The notes under the pieces were generated by a model. The model had not been told where the DNA came from and did no database searches. It saw only the letters and a list, made by a program, of their open reading frames with translations. From Fictibacillus phosphorivorans (GTDB taxonomy: Bacteria; Bacillota; Bacilli; Bacillales; Fictibacillaceae), in the NCBI RefSeq assembly GCF_001629705.1, contig NZ_CP015378.1, positions 806,001 through 870,000 on the forward strand: a DNA stretch of 64,000 nucleotides, in the 5' to 3' direction. Numbering within the stretch: the stretch's first letter is position 1; every line of letters starts with the position of its first letter. Positions 51,654 through 59,660 of the stretch are shown here, one piece after another. A program made the translations under genes and the position numbers.

Positions 51654-52175
51654 ATGGAACTCTTTTTGAATGTGTTTTTTGGGATCTTAATCGTTTTAGG
51701 AATGATTGCAGCTGTTTATTATCTTTTGAAGAATGTGAAAGACAAAAAAAGAGCCGTTCCGGTCTATGGGCTTTCTTATAGTGGGGAATATACACAGAAG
51801 AATTTTTGGACACATGAGATTATGATTGTGGTCATCATTACACAAGGCTTTGGTCTGCTGAAACTTTCAATGCCTGTAAATGTTTTAATGATTTGTTTAT
51901 TGGTGTTTCTTACACTTCTCTATTTTACTCAAATTTGGAGAGGTGCGATCGGTAAGAAAGGCGTTGTATCGGCTACTAAATTTTATGATTGGAATCAGAT
52001 AGATTCAGTGGATTGGATCACTGGCATTCAAGCGGAAAATCCAGGATATCCGACTTGGGGTCTCGTTCGCTTTCATACAGGTGAACGGTATGTTGAATTT
52101 GTAATTAAGAAAAAAGCAGAGAATGAAGTGCGTTCTTTCGTGGAAGAACGGATGAATCTTGCAAAAGCAAATTAG
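51654..52175 (+). CDS. Membrane protein, unknown (DUF5673-like)
   Basis: A 173-residue protein. Membrane segments near residues 4-26 and, as a pair, about 55-95; the C-terminal cytosolic part has RGAIGKKGVVSATKFYDWNQIDSVDWITG and VEFVIKKKAENEVRSFVEERM, a pattern seen in YcdB-like/DUF5673 proteins that read like a PH-like domain. ATG 51654 with GGGGTG upstream. Function unknown. Confidence 0.7.
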   Translation: MELFLNVFFGILIVLGMIAAVYYLLKNVKDKKRAVPVYGLSYSGEYTQKNFWTHEIMIVVIITQGFGLLKLSMPVNVLMICLLVFLTLLYFTQIWRGAIGKKGVVSATKFYDWNQIDSVDWITGIQAENPGYPTWGLVRFHTGERYVEFVIKKKAENEVRSFVEERMNLAKAN

Positions 52176-52259
52176 ACATTTTAATTTTGTTTTCAAATAA
52201 AGGTATTCTATCTTTTCCTAAGAATAAGTTAATTGTAAAAGGATAAAGGTGGTTTTACC

Positions 52260-52484
52260 ATGAAGCCGTATGTGAAAGCGGGACTTATTACAGCTGGACT
52301 GATCGTCCTGATCAGTACTTATCTGCTAGGGATGTATGTAGAAAAATTAAATGTTCAAAGAGAGTCTCTTAATATGGATCCTATCCATATTGTCAGTGTA
52401 TTGTTAGGTGCTTCACTCATCCCGATCGGATTAAGAATAAAAACGAAAAAAGATATAGAAACCACAGAGAACAGTGCAAAATAG
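52260..52484 (+). CDS. Small two-helix membrane protein
   Basis: A 74-residue protein with two membrane helices (about 6-27 and 44-62) separated by a charged loop (EKLNVQRESLNMD). Ribosome site AAAGGTGG. No family identified; own terminator at once after the stop. Confidence 0.7.
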   Translation: MKPYVKAGLITAGLIVLISTYLLGMYVEKLNVQRESLNMDPIHIVSVLLGASLIPIGLRIKTKKDIETTENSAK

Positions 52485-52497
52485 GCACTGTTCTTTT
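52467..52497 (+). terminator. Terminator
   Basis: GAACAGTGC / GCACTGTTC stem overlapping the stop codon, followed by TTTT. Confidence 0.85.
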
Positions 52498-52573
52498 ACG
52501 TATTTTGTAGAGAGTTCCAATCTTTTGTATAATACATATAGAATATCCAATACATGTGCTAGAGGAGACAATC

Positions 52574-53221
52574 ATGAAATACGAAGATTTTAAAGAAATC
52601 GTGCACGGCAGAAGAAGTGTCCGAAAGTTTACGGATCAAGCAATTGCTGAAGAAGACATTTATGAAATCATGGATTGCGCTCGTTATGCTCCGAGCGACA
52701 CAAACTCACAAACATGGGAATTTATTGTGATTCGAAACAAAGATAAAGTAAAGAAAATCGAAGAGATGACGTGGGATGCTATTCATAAATTGGCTGCAAG
52801 GGCCGAAGAGAACGGAAAAACAAAGGAAGCAAAATTGCTGACGCGCTCTTTTGGTCCATACGCGACGGCGTTCTCTGGAGCACCCGTTTTGATCATATGC
52901 TTAGCCACTCCTTATGAATCTAAGTTTCGAGAAAAGATCTTTGATCCGATCGAACTTGCCGAAGAATCTGTCTGGGAAGAAGAAGGAATCAAGAGTAGCT
53001 GCTTAGCGATTCAAAACTTGATGCTCGCAGCGCATGCGCGTGGGCTTGGTACTTGCCCGATGACTGGCCCAGTACTGTTGGCACAAGATGCGATTCGTGA
53101 CTTTTTAGATATTCCGTCTAAGAAGCAGATCAACATGGTCATTTCACTGGGTCATCCACAAGATCAACCCAAAAAACTCGCAAGAAAAGCAGTAGAAGAC
53201 ATTGTCACATACGTAGATTGA
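52574..53221 (+). CDS. Nitroreductase family protein
   Basis: A 215-residue FMN-dependent oxidoreductase. HGRRSVRKFTDQ and ARYAPSDTNSQTWEFIVI bind FMN; AHARGLGTCPMTGPVL and LGHPQDQPKKLARK are typical of the C-terminal lobe. It reduces nitro compounds, quinones or enals with NAD(P)H; physiological substrate unknown. GAGGAGA site before ATG 52574. Confidence 0.92.
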   Translation: MKYEDFKEIVHGRRSVRKFTDQAIAEEDIYEIMDCARYAPSDTNSQTWEFIVIRNKDKVKKIEEMTWDAIHKLAARAEENGKTKEAKLLTRSFGPYATAFSGAPVLIICLATPYESKFREKIFDPIELAEESVWEEEGIKSSCLAIQNLMLAAHARGLGTCPMTGPVLLAQDAIRDFLDIPSKKQINMVISLGHPQDQPKKLARKAVEDIVTYVD

Positions 53222-53282
53222 TGGTATTTGGGACTTTGTAAGTTCCTTGGAAAGCTCATCCAACGGCTGTTAGGCTCGTTGG

Positions 53283-53402
53283 ACGAGCGCCATACGAAAA
53301 ATACGAGCGCCATACGAAAAATACGAGCGCCATACGAAAAATACGAGCGCCATACGAAAAATACGAGCGCCATACGAAAAATACGAGCGCCATATAAAAA
53401 AT
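53283..53402. repeat. 20-bp tandem repeat, six units
   Basis: Unit acgagcgccatacgaaaaat: five perfect copies (53283-53382) and a sixth with two changes (53383-53402), followed by a decaying partial unit. The 20-bp period shifts frame, so it is not a coding repeat. Lies in the gap between the nitroreductase and the phosphotransferase. Confidence 0.95.
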
Positions 53403-53562
53403 ACAAGCCCACTCCGAATAGTTTCCACCTTCCACTACATTTCTTATCTCTTCATAAGACTTCAGACCTACAAGGAAATTTAAGAAAAAAGGATTTTTTT
53501 CGACATATACCGAATACATGTTTCAAGAAACGTATTTTCAATTTTAGAAAGAGGAACTTCTT

Positions 53563-54672
53563 ATGAAAGAGACATTTGACTTGATTGATTATGCATTGCA
53601 ACAAAGTGGGTTAGAAGAACTTAAGGATCCGACACAGGTTCAATATTTAGGTGAAGGAGCTTGGCATCTTGCGTATCTCGTTCAACTACGCACAGGAAAT
53701 GCCGTAGTAGTTCGATTTCCGAAGACAGAGGCGTACGGGAAGAACGTAGAGTTTGACGAAGCAGCCCTTCATGCCGAATATGCTGGAACGAAAGCATACT
53801 ATGAGTTAGCAAACCAAGTGAAACCAGGAATCTGCCCTAATTTTTTCAACTATCATGTAGAAAAAGATAGAACGTTTACAGTGGAATCTTATGCAGGAAA
53901 AGCGATTAAGCTAGACCAACTAACGGTTGTAGAAGCGTTTCATATCGGAGCAGAACTGGGTGAGTTCTTTCGCAAGATGAATGCCGCAGATCATGGTTTA
54001 ACAGGGTTCGGTTATCTCTCATGGAACGGAAAACATATTGAAGGAAAGCTTCAATATGATGCTTCAGAATCTATGAAAGAAGAAAACAAGGAATACATAG
54101 ATGATTTTAAGAAATTTATAGATACGTATGAGGAGTCCATATCTCCAGCAGCTATGATTGAACTTCAAAAATGTTTGGAAGATAGAAAGATCATGGATCA
54201 AACGGTTGTACTTACTAACCAAGATACATCTCCCGAGAACGTTTTGCTTCATTCAGATGGTACCGTCTGTTTGATTGATCCTGTACCCATCTTATATAGC
54301 GGGGATTCACTCGCTGGGAATTTTCTTAATAATTACCGTACATTGTTTCCAACATTTTTTAATGCACCACGTTATGCGCGACATGAATTTGATCGGTATG
54401 AAGATCGATTAAAACGAATCGCCGACGGATTTTTAGAAGGATATTCTCACGGAGATCTAGCAGTAAAGCGTAGAGTTAAACAAGAGGAGTTTATTCAACT
54501 GACTGATCTAACTGTGACTCATTGGCATCTACTTCAGACGGATGAGTTATCTCACGAACAGAAAATTCGTTACGGTGAGAGAGAGGCAATTGCCAATCGG
54601 ATAACAGTCCTTGTAAAAAAAATCGAAGAGTTTCAATGGTTTGATGAAAAAAGTGGAACAAAGTTAGCATAA
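53563..54672 (+). CDS. Aminoglycoside phosphotransferase-like kinase
   Basis: A 369-residue protein of the APH/choline kinase superfamily: YLGEGAWHLAYLVQ as the nucleotide loop and LTNQDTSPENVLLHSDGTVCLIDPVPI as the Brenner and DFG-like motifs (catalytic Asp, Asn and Mg-binding Asp). Substrates range from aminoglycosides to homoserine, choline and methylthioribose. Position just before the methionine operon invites a methionine-linked role, but promoter and riboswitch intervene, and I would not name it. Confidence 0.85.
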   Translation: MKETFDLIDYALQQSGLEELKDPTQVQYLGEGAWHLAYLVQLRTGNAVVVRFPKTEAYGKNVEFDEAALHAEYAGTKAYYELANQVKPGICPNFFNYHVEKDRTFTVESYAGKAIKLDQLTVVEAFHIGAELGEFFRKMNAADHGLTGFGYLSWNGKHIEGKLQYDASESMKEENKEYIDDFKKFIDTYEESISPAAMIELQKCLEDRKIMDQTVVLTNQDTSPENVLLHSDGTVCLIDPVPILYSGDSLAGNFLNNYRTLFPTFFNAPRYARHEFDRYEDRLKRIADGFLEGYSHGDLAVKRRVKQEEFIQLTDLTVTHWHLLQTDELSHEQKIRYGEREAIANRITVLVKKIEEFQWFDEKSGTKLA

Positions 54673-54761
54673 CCGGCATAGCATGGGCATAATCTTAATT
54701 CAAAGCTGACAGTTGAACACTCATTTCTTTTGTATAACTTTTATGATTTTTCAAAAAACGG

Positions 54762-54791
54762 TTGACTTTATAAAACATCATACTCTATAAT
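54762..54791 (+). promoter_or_regulatory. Promoter of the SAM-riboswitch operon
   Basis: TTGACT (54762-54767), 18-bp spacer, TATAAT (54786-54791), about 60 bp before the riboswitch. Confidence 0.75.
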
Positions 54792-54849
54792 CCTATTCAA
54801 GAACTAAACAAACATCAGCACGTTAATGTGTTAAACATAATTTGAATAT

Positions 54850-54964
54850 CTCTTATCCAGAGAGGCGGAGGGACTAGGCCCGATGAAGCCCGGCAACCAA
54901 CAAACCACAATGGTTTGGAAAGGTGCCAATTCCTACAGATCTTTATTGATCTGAAAGATAAGAG
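54850..54964 (+). ncRNA. SAM-I (S-box) riboswitch aptamer
   Basis: P1 pairs CTCTTATC (54850-54857) with GATAAGAG (54957-54964). The core GAGGCGGAGGGAC, GGCCC-GATGAAGCCCGGCAACC and AAGGTGCCAATTCC are canonical S-box elements. S-adenosylmethionine binding stabilises P1 and lets the downstream terminator form, so the met operon is off when SAM is abundant. Confidence 0.97.
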
Positions 54965-54970
54965 GAGGAC

Positions 54971-55003
54971 CAAAACCCTCTTCTTAGGAAGGGGGTTTTT
55001 CTT
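54971..55003 (+). terminator. SAM-controlled intrinsic terminator
   Basis: AAAACCCTCTTC / GAAGGGGGTTTTT hairpin plus T tract directly after the aptamer; alternative pairing with the aptamer 3' strand would form the antiterminator. Confidence 0.92.
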
Positions 55004-55159
55004 TTTCCCCTTATCATACTTCACACATACAAACATCAATAAGACAATCATCTCATTTTCATTTTAAAAACTGAATATAGCAAAAGGGATAAACACTAAT
55101 ATTTATTCCTAGTTTTCCTATAGATTTTATTTGAATTTAAATATGAAGGAGCGATTATA

Positions 55160-56950
55160 ATGACAAAATCATTTGATGGATACGATATTGAAACATTACT
55201 ACTACACGGGGGCCAAGCGCCTGACCCAACAACAGGATCTCGAGCAGTACCTGTCTACCAAACTACTTCCTATGTTTTTTCTGATACAGACCATGCGCAA
55301 AGCCTTTTCGCACTTGACGAGCCAGGAAATATCTATAGCCGGATTGGGAATCCAACAGTCGACGTTTTTGAGAAAAGAGTCGCCCTTTTAGAAGATGGTG
55401 TAGCAGCAGTTGCAACGTCTTCTGGTATGTCAGCAATCGCGCTAGCTATCTTAAATATCGCACATGCAGGAGATGAGATTATTGCAGCTACCAATCTATA
55501 TGGAGGAACGTACAACTTATTTTCTACTACTCTCCCAAAATACGGAATCAACGTAAAGTTTGTTGATGCAGAAGATCCTGAGAACTTCAGAAAAGCGATT
55601 ACTCCAAACACGAAAGGATTTTTTGCTGAAACGATCGGCAATCCGAGTCTTAATGTTCTAGATATTGAGGCAGTAGCGGATATCGCGCATGAGAACGGTG
55701 TACCTTTACTTATTGATAATACGTTCGCAACTCCATATGTAACCAAACCTTTAAGTTTTGGAGCTGACATCGTCATTCACTCAGCAACAAAGTGGATCGG
55801 TGGACATGGAACAGCCATCGGCGGTGTTGTGGTAGACGGAGGACGCTTTAATTGGAACTCAGAGAAATATCCAGGATTCACAGAGCCAGATAACAGTTAT
55901 AACGGATTAAGATACGCGAATGACTTCGGGACATTAGCTTTCGCGACAAAATTACGCGTACAGCTTTTACGAGATTTCGGGGCATGTTTAAGTCCACACA
56001 ATGCATTTCTCCTTCTGCAAGGTTTAGAAACCCTGCATCTACGCGTGGAAAAACATGCGAAGAACGCACAAGAAGTAGCGGAATACCTGGAAAAACATCC
56101 AGCGGTAGATTGGGTTTCTTATCCTGGCCTTGCTTCGCACAGAAGTCATGAGCTTGCTAAAAAATATTTAAGCAATGGTTTTGGTTCGATCGTAAACTTT
56201 GGGATCAAGGGTGGTCGTGATGCCGGACGTAAAGTCATTAACAACATCTCATTATGGTCACACGTTGCAAATGTTGGTGATGCAAAATCATTGATTATCC
56301 ACCCTGCTTCTACCACTCATCAGCAACTGAGTGGAGAAGAATTAGTAGCAACAGGCGTAACAGAAGAACTGATTCGGTTATCGGTCGGACTTGAGTCCGT
56401 AAAAGATCTTACGAATGATCTTGATCGTGCCATACAAACGGCAACTGGCATCGGGTCGGATAAGACGGAGATCACGATAAATGATGAAGGTGTCATTCGC
56501 TGGGCATTGCATTCATCACAGTATCGAGCAGTCGAGAACGGTCAAGAAATTCAACGTCCTAAGACGCTTGCGATCGTTGGACTCAGTTCTAACCCAGCAA
56601 GACCCAGCCATAGATTAGCAAGAAAAATGCAGCGCCTTGGCTATAAGATCGTTCCTGTAAATCCAAGAGAAACGGAAGTGCTTGATGAAAAAGCGTATCC
56701 AGATTTAAAATCTATTCCGTTTCCAATCGATGTGGTTCAAGTGTTTAGAAGTCCAGAAGCAGCGATTGAGCTCGCAAAGGAAGCGGCGATTACACAGCCA
56801 AAAGTATTCTGGCTGCAAGAAGGTGTCATCTCGCCAGAAGCAGCAAAAATTGCGAAAGAAGCTGGGATTGATGTGGTGCATAACAGATGTACGTATAAAG
56901 AAGCACAACGTCTAAGAGGAACAATTTCAACGTATGCGTGTGAACTTTAA
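55160..56950 (+). CDS. metY: O-acetylhomoserine sulfhydrylase fused to a CoA-binding domain
   Basis: A 596-residue two-part protein. Residues 1-430 are a Cys/Met-metabolism PLP enzyme with the internal aldimine Lys211 (SATKWIGGHG) and the MetY-typical YANDFGTLAFATKLRVQLLRDFGACLSPHNAFL; this makes homocysteine and acetate from O-acetylhomoserine plus sulfide (methanethiol also possible). Residues about 464-596 are a COG1832-type CoA-binding Rossmann domain (KTLAIVGLSSNPARPSHRLARKMQRLGYKIVPVNP ... HNRCTYKEAQRL). I see no stop or frameshift at the joint, so it reads as a real fusion. First gene after the S-box. Confidence 0.93.
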   Translation: MTKSFDGYDIETLLLHGGQAPDPTTGSRAVPVYQTTSYVFSDTDHAQSLFALDEPGNIYSRIGNPTVDVFEKRVALLEDGVAAVATSSGMSAIALAILNIAHAGDEIIAATNLYGGTYNLFSTTLPKYGINVKFVDAEDPENFRKAITPNTKGFFAETIGNPSLNVLDIEAVADIAHENGVPLLIDNTFATPYVTKPLSFGADIVIHSATKWIGGHGTAIGGVVVDGGRFNWNSEKYPGFTEPDNSYNGLRYANDFGTLAFATKLRVQLLRDFGACLSPHNAFLLLQGLETLHLRVEKHAKNAQEVAEYLEKHPAVDWVSYPGLASHRSHELAKKYLSNGFGSIVNFGIKGGRDAGRKVINNISLWSHVANVGDAKSLIIHPASTTHQQLSGEELVATGVTEELIRLSVGLESVKDLTNDLDRAIQTATGIGSDKTEITINDEGVIRWALHSSQYRAVENGQEIQRPKTLAIVGLSSNPARPSHRLARKMQRLGYKIVPVNPRETEVLDEKAYPDLKSIPFPIDVVQVFRSPEAAIELAKEAAITQPKVFWLQEGVISPEAAKIAKEAGIDVVHNRCTYKEAQRLRGTISTYACEL

Positions 56951-57055
56951 AAATAGAAATCGGTAAGCGAGCATCCTGGAACGGAAGTCAACGACTTTCA
57001 AAAGTAACTCAAAAAAATAGCCATACAAAAAGAGAGAAAGCGTGGAGGGAAACAC

Positions 57056-58045
57056 ATGTTGAAGATTTGGCAGAAAGCAACACTGGCTTTAAGCATAGCT
57101 GGCGCTTTGGTGTTATCAGGCTGTTCTAGCAGTGCAAAAGAGGGAGAGAAACCAGAAAAGATCCGACTCGATTACGCGTTTTACTCTCCCACAAGTCTTG
57201 CACTGAAAAAGTTTGGATGGGCAGAAGAAGCATTTAAAAAAGATGGGATTGAAGTAGAGTGGATTCAAAGTCAAGGAAGCAATAAAGCGCTTGAGTTTTT
57301 GAATTCAGATAGCGTTGATTTTGGATCAACAGCTGGTGCTGCAGCACTGATCGCAAAAGACAAAGGTGCTCCGATTGAATCGATTTACATCTATTCTCAG
57401 CCAGAATGGACAGCACTTGTAGCGGCAGACGGTTCACCGATTAAAGATGTAAAAGATCTGAAAGGCAAAAAAGTAGCAGCAACGTTTGGAACGGACCCAC
57501 ACATCTTTTTACTCCGTGCACTTGCGGATGCTGGCCTGTCTGCAAAGGATGTACAGATTGTAAATCTGCAACATGCGGATGGAGCGAATGCCCTTTTAAA
57601 AGGGCAAGTGGATGCTTGGGCTGGGTTAGATCCACATATGGCAAGGACAGAAGTTGAATCCGGTGCGAAGTACATTTATCGTAATCCAGATTTTAATACG
57701 TATGGAACTTTAAACGTACGCTCTGAATTTGCTAAAAACCATCCGAAGCAGGTCGAACAAGTAATTGAACTTTATGAAAAAGCAAGAAAATGGACGATTG
57801 AACATCCAGAGGAAGCAACAAAACTTTTATCAGAAGAAGCGGGGATTAAAGAAGATGTCGCAAAAAAACAACTGCAACGAAACAACTTCGAGGAACCTGT
57901 TCCAGGATCACAGCATGAAAAAGCTATATCGGCTGCAGGCGAAGTACTCCAAAAAGAAGAGATTGTCAAAACAGATACGAATATCGAAGACCTTGTAAAG
58001 AAATTGATCAATCCGAAATTTGCAGAAAAAGTGATCAACCAATAA
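57056..58045 (+). CDS. SsuA/TauA-like substrate-binding lipoprotein
   Basis: A 329-residue lipoprotein: lipobox LSGC with Cys23, then a periplasmic-binding-protein fold of the NMT1/sulfonate group (KIRLDYAFYSPTSLALKKFGWAEEAFKKDGIEVEW, GSNKALEFLNSDSVDFGSTAGAAALIA). It delivers substrate to the permease/ATPase encoded next. Related ABC systems import sulfonates, taurine, sulfate esters or thiamine precursors; SAM control favours a sulfur compound. Substrate unconfirmed. Confidence 0.92.
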   Translation: MLKIWQKATLALSIAGALVLSGCSSSAKEGEKPEKIRLDYAFYSPTSLALKKFGWAEEAFKKDGIEVEWIQSQGSNKALEFLNSDSVDFGSTAGAAALIAKDKGAPIESIYIYSQPEWTALVAADGSPIKDVKDLKGKKVAATFGTDPHIFLLRALADAGLSAKDVQIVNLQHADGANALLKGQVDAWAGLDPHMARTEVESGAKYIYRNPDFNTYGTLNVRSEFAKNHPKQVEQVIELYEKARKWTIEHPEEATKLLSEEAGIKEDVAKKQLQRNNFEEPVPGSQHEKAISAAGEVLQKEEIVKTDTNIEDLVKKLINPKFAEKVINQ

Positions 58046-58067
58046 GGAGAGAGAGGAGGAAGTGTCG

Positions 58068-58913
58068 ATGATTTCTGAAACACATAAGTGGAAAGTAGCA
58101 CAGAGAGCTTCCCCTCAGAAGCTCTCATCATCTAGAGGTATCTTTCAAATCGGTAAATGCGTTCTTATAGGTTCGATCCTACCAATCATTCTATTAGTAG
58201 TTTGGGAAATCGCCGCTAGAACAGGACTTCTCGCCGCACATCTGTTGCCAGCACCAACCATTATTTTAGAAAAAATAATCAGTATGTATCAAGATGGTTC
58301 ACTGTTCGGTCATATCTCTATTACCCTGACGCGGGTATTCTTAGGATTTGCAATTGGAACGGGAGCGGCGGTTGTAATCGGTGCAATCGTAGGTTATGCA
58401 AAAACAGCAGAAAGACTATTAGACCCATTGTTTCAAGCCATTCGATCTATCCCATCTCTCGCGTGGGTACCGCTCTTTATCCTTTGGATGGGAATTGGAG
58501 AACCTTCCAAGATTTCATTAATCGCAGTAGGTGTATTCTTTCCTGTCTATTTAAATATTGTGGCAGGAATCCAAGGTGTGGATCGTAAGCTTATTGAGGT
58601 CGGAAGAATATATCAGCTCACACCTTACCAGCTAACAAAACGCATTATATTGCCAGCTGCATTACCTTCATTTATTACAGGTATGCGCAGCGGATTAGGA
58701 CTTGGGTGGATGTTCGTAGTAGCGGCAGAACTTATGGGAGCAAGTGAAGGACTAGGCTATCTGCTCGTGGTAGGTCAGAACACATACTCACCAGATACGG
58801 TAATTGCAAGCATCTTGCTATTTGCAGTCTTAGGAAAAATAACGGATGCCGTTTTGAAATGGGTCGAACATCGTTCACTAAAATGGCAAGACAGTATGAC
58901 CAATCAAGGATAG
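58068..58913 (+). CDS. SsuC/TauC-like ABC permease
   Basis: A 281-residue inner-membrane permease with about six helices and the EAA loop (GVFFPVYLNIVAGIQGVDRKLIEVGRIYQLTPYQL), which docks the ATPase. LGLGWMFVVAAELMGASEGLGYLL near the C-terminus is typical of the sulfonate/taurine group. ATG 58068 has AGGAGG 8 bases before it; a GTG two codons earlier is possible. Between the binding protein and ATPase genes in one unit. Confidence 0.93.
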   Translation: MISETHKWKVAQRASPQKLSSSRGIFQIGKCVLIGSILPIILLVVWEIAARTGLLAAHLLPAPTIILEKIISMYQDGSLFGHISITLTRVFLGFAIGTGAAVVIGAIVGYAKTAERLLDPLFQAIRSIPSLAWVPLFILWMGIGEPSKISLIAVGVFFPVYLNIVAGIQGVDRKLIEVGRIYQLTPYQLTKRIILPAALPSFITGMRSGLGLGWMFVVAAELMGASEGLGYLLVVGQNTYSPDTVIASILLFAVLGKITDAVLKWVEHRSLKWQDSMTNQG

Positions 58914-58928
58914 AAGGAGGGGAAACAA

Positions 58929-59660
58929 ATGCTGAAAGTAAACTCTTTAAAACGAACATTTAACCAAGACACAGCTGGATTTCAAAACATTAACCTTTCT
59001 GTTAAGAAGGGAGAAATAATAGGGATTTTAGGCACGAGTGGTTGTGGGAAAAGCACATTGCTTCGTGTGCTATCTGGGCTCGATCACAACTATGAAGGTA
59101 CGATCTCAATAGAGAATGAATCGAACGATCAAATCGGTATGATGTTTCAAGAACCTCGCCTTCTGCCTTGGTTGTCGGTAAGAAAGAACATTTCATTCGG
59201 ATTGGAAAAAGAAAAGAGAAACAGTAATAAATATAAAACGTATCTGGATCTAGTAGGCTTAACGGATTTTGAGAACCATTACCCGAAAGACTTATCAGGT
59301 GGGATGGCACAACGAACAGCCATTGCAAGAGCACTCATTACAGAACCTGAAATTCTGTTACTTGATGAACCGTTTAGTGCGTTAGATGCTTTTACCAAAA
59401 TGCAGCTTCAGGATCTTCTATTATCCATATGGCAAAAAAAGAAAACAACGATGATTCTAGTGACTCACGATATTGATGAAGCACTCTATCTCTGTGACCG
59501 AATTTTCATCTTAAAAGGTCAGCCAGGTGAAGTGTACAGTGAAATTACGGTAGAGAAAGAAAAACCAAGAACCCGAGGAGGCGGTTACCTCTCTAAACAA
59601 AAAGCTCACATCTTACATTTATTAAACGTTGAAAAGAAAGCAGCAGGTGAACATCAATGA
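58929..59660 (+). CDS. ABC transporter ATP-binding protein (SsuB/TauB-like)
   Basis: A 243-residue ATPase: Walker A GTSGCGKST near residue 37, Q-loop MMFQEPRLLPW, signature LSGGMAQRTAIARAL, Walker B ILLLDEPFSALD and switch His in VTHDIDEA. The MFQEP-R-LLPW block is typical of the sulfonate/nitrate/taurine group. It overlaps the ligase start by 4 bases, tying transport and ligase expression together. Confidence 0.95.
   Translation: MLKVNSLKRTFNQDTAGFQNINLSVKKGEIIGILGTSGCGKSTLLRVLSGLDHNYEGTISIENESNDQIGMMFQEPRLLPWLSVRKNISFGLEKEKRNSNKYKTYLDLVGLTDFENHYPKDLSGGMAQRTAIARALITEPEILLLDEPFSALDAFTKMQLQDLLLSIWQKKKTTMILVTHDIDEALYLCDRIFILKGQPGEVYSEITVEKEKPRTRGGGYLSKQKAHILHLLNVEKKAAGEHQ

Noticed and set aside
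53283..53402. CRISPR array
   Set aside because: Units are contiguous with no unique spacers, and no cas genes are present.
53164..53412. Open frames through the 20-bp array encoding repeated YGARIFRMALVFF or YEKYERHTKN patterns
   Set aside because: They exist because the repeat lacks stops; the 20-bp period gives different frames in turn, and no ribosome site is present.
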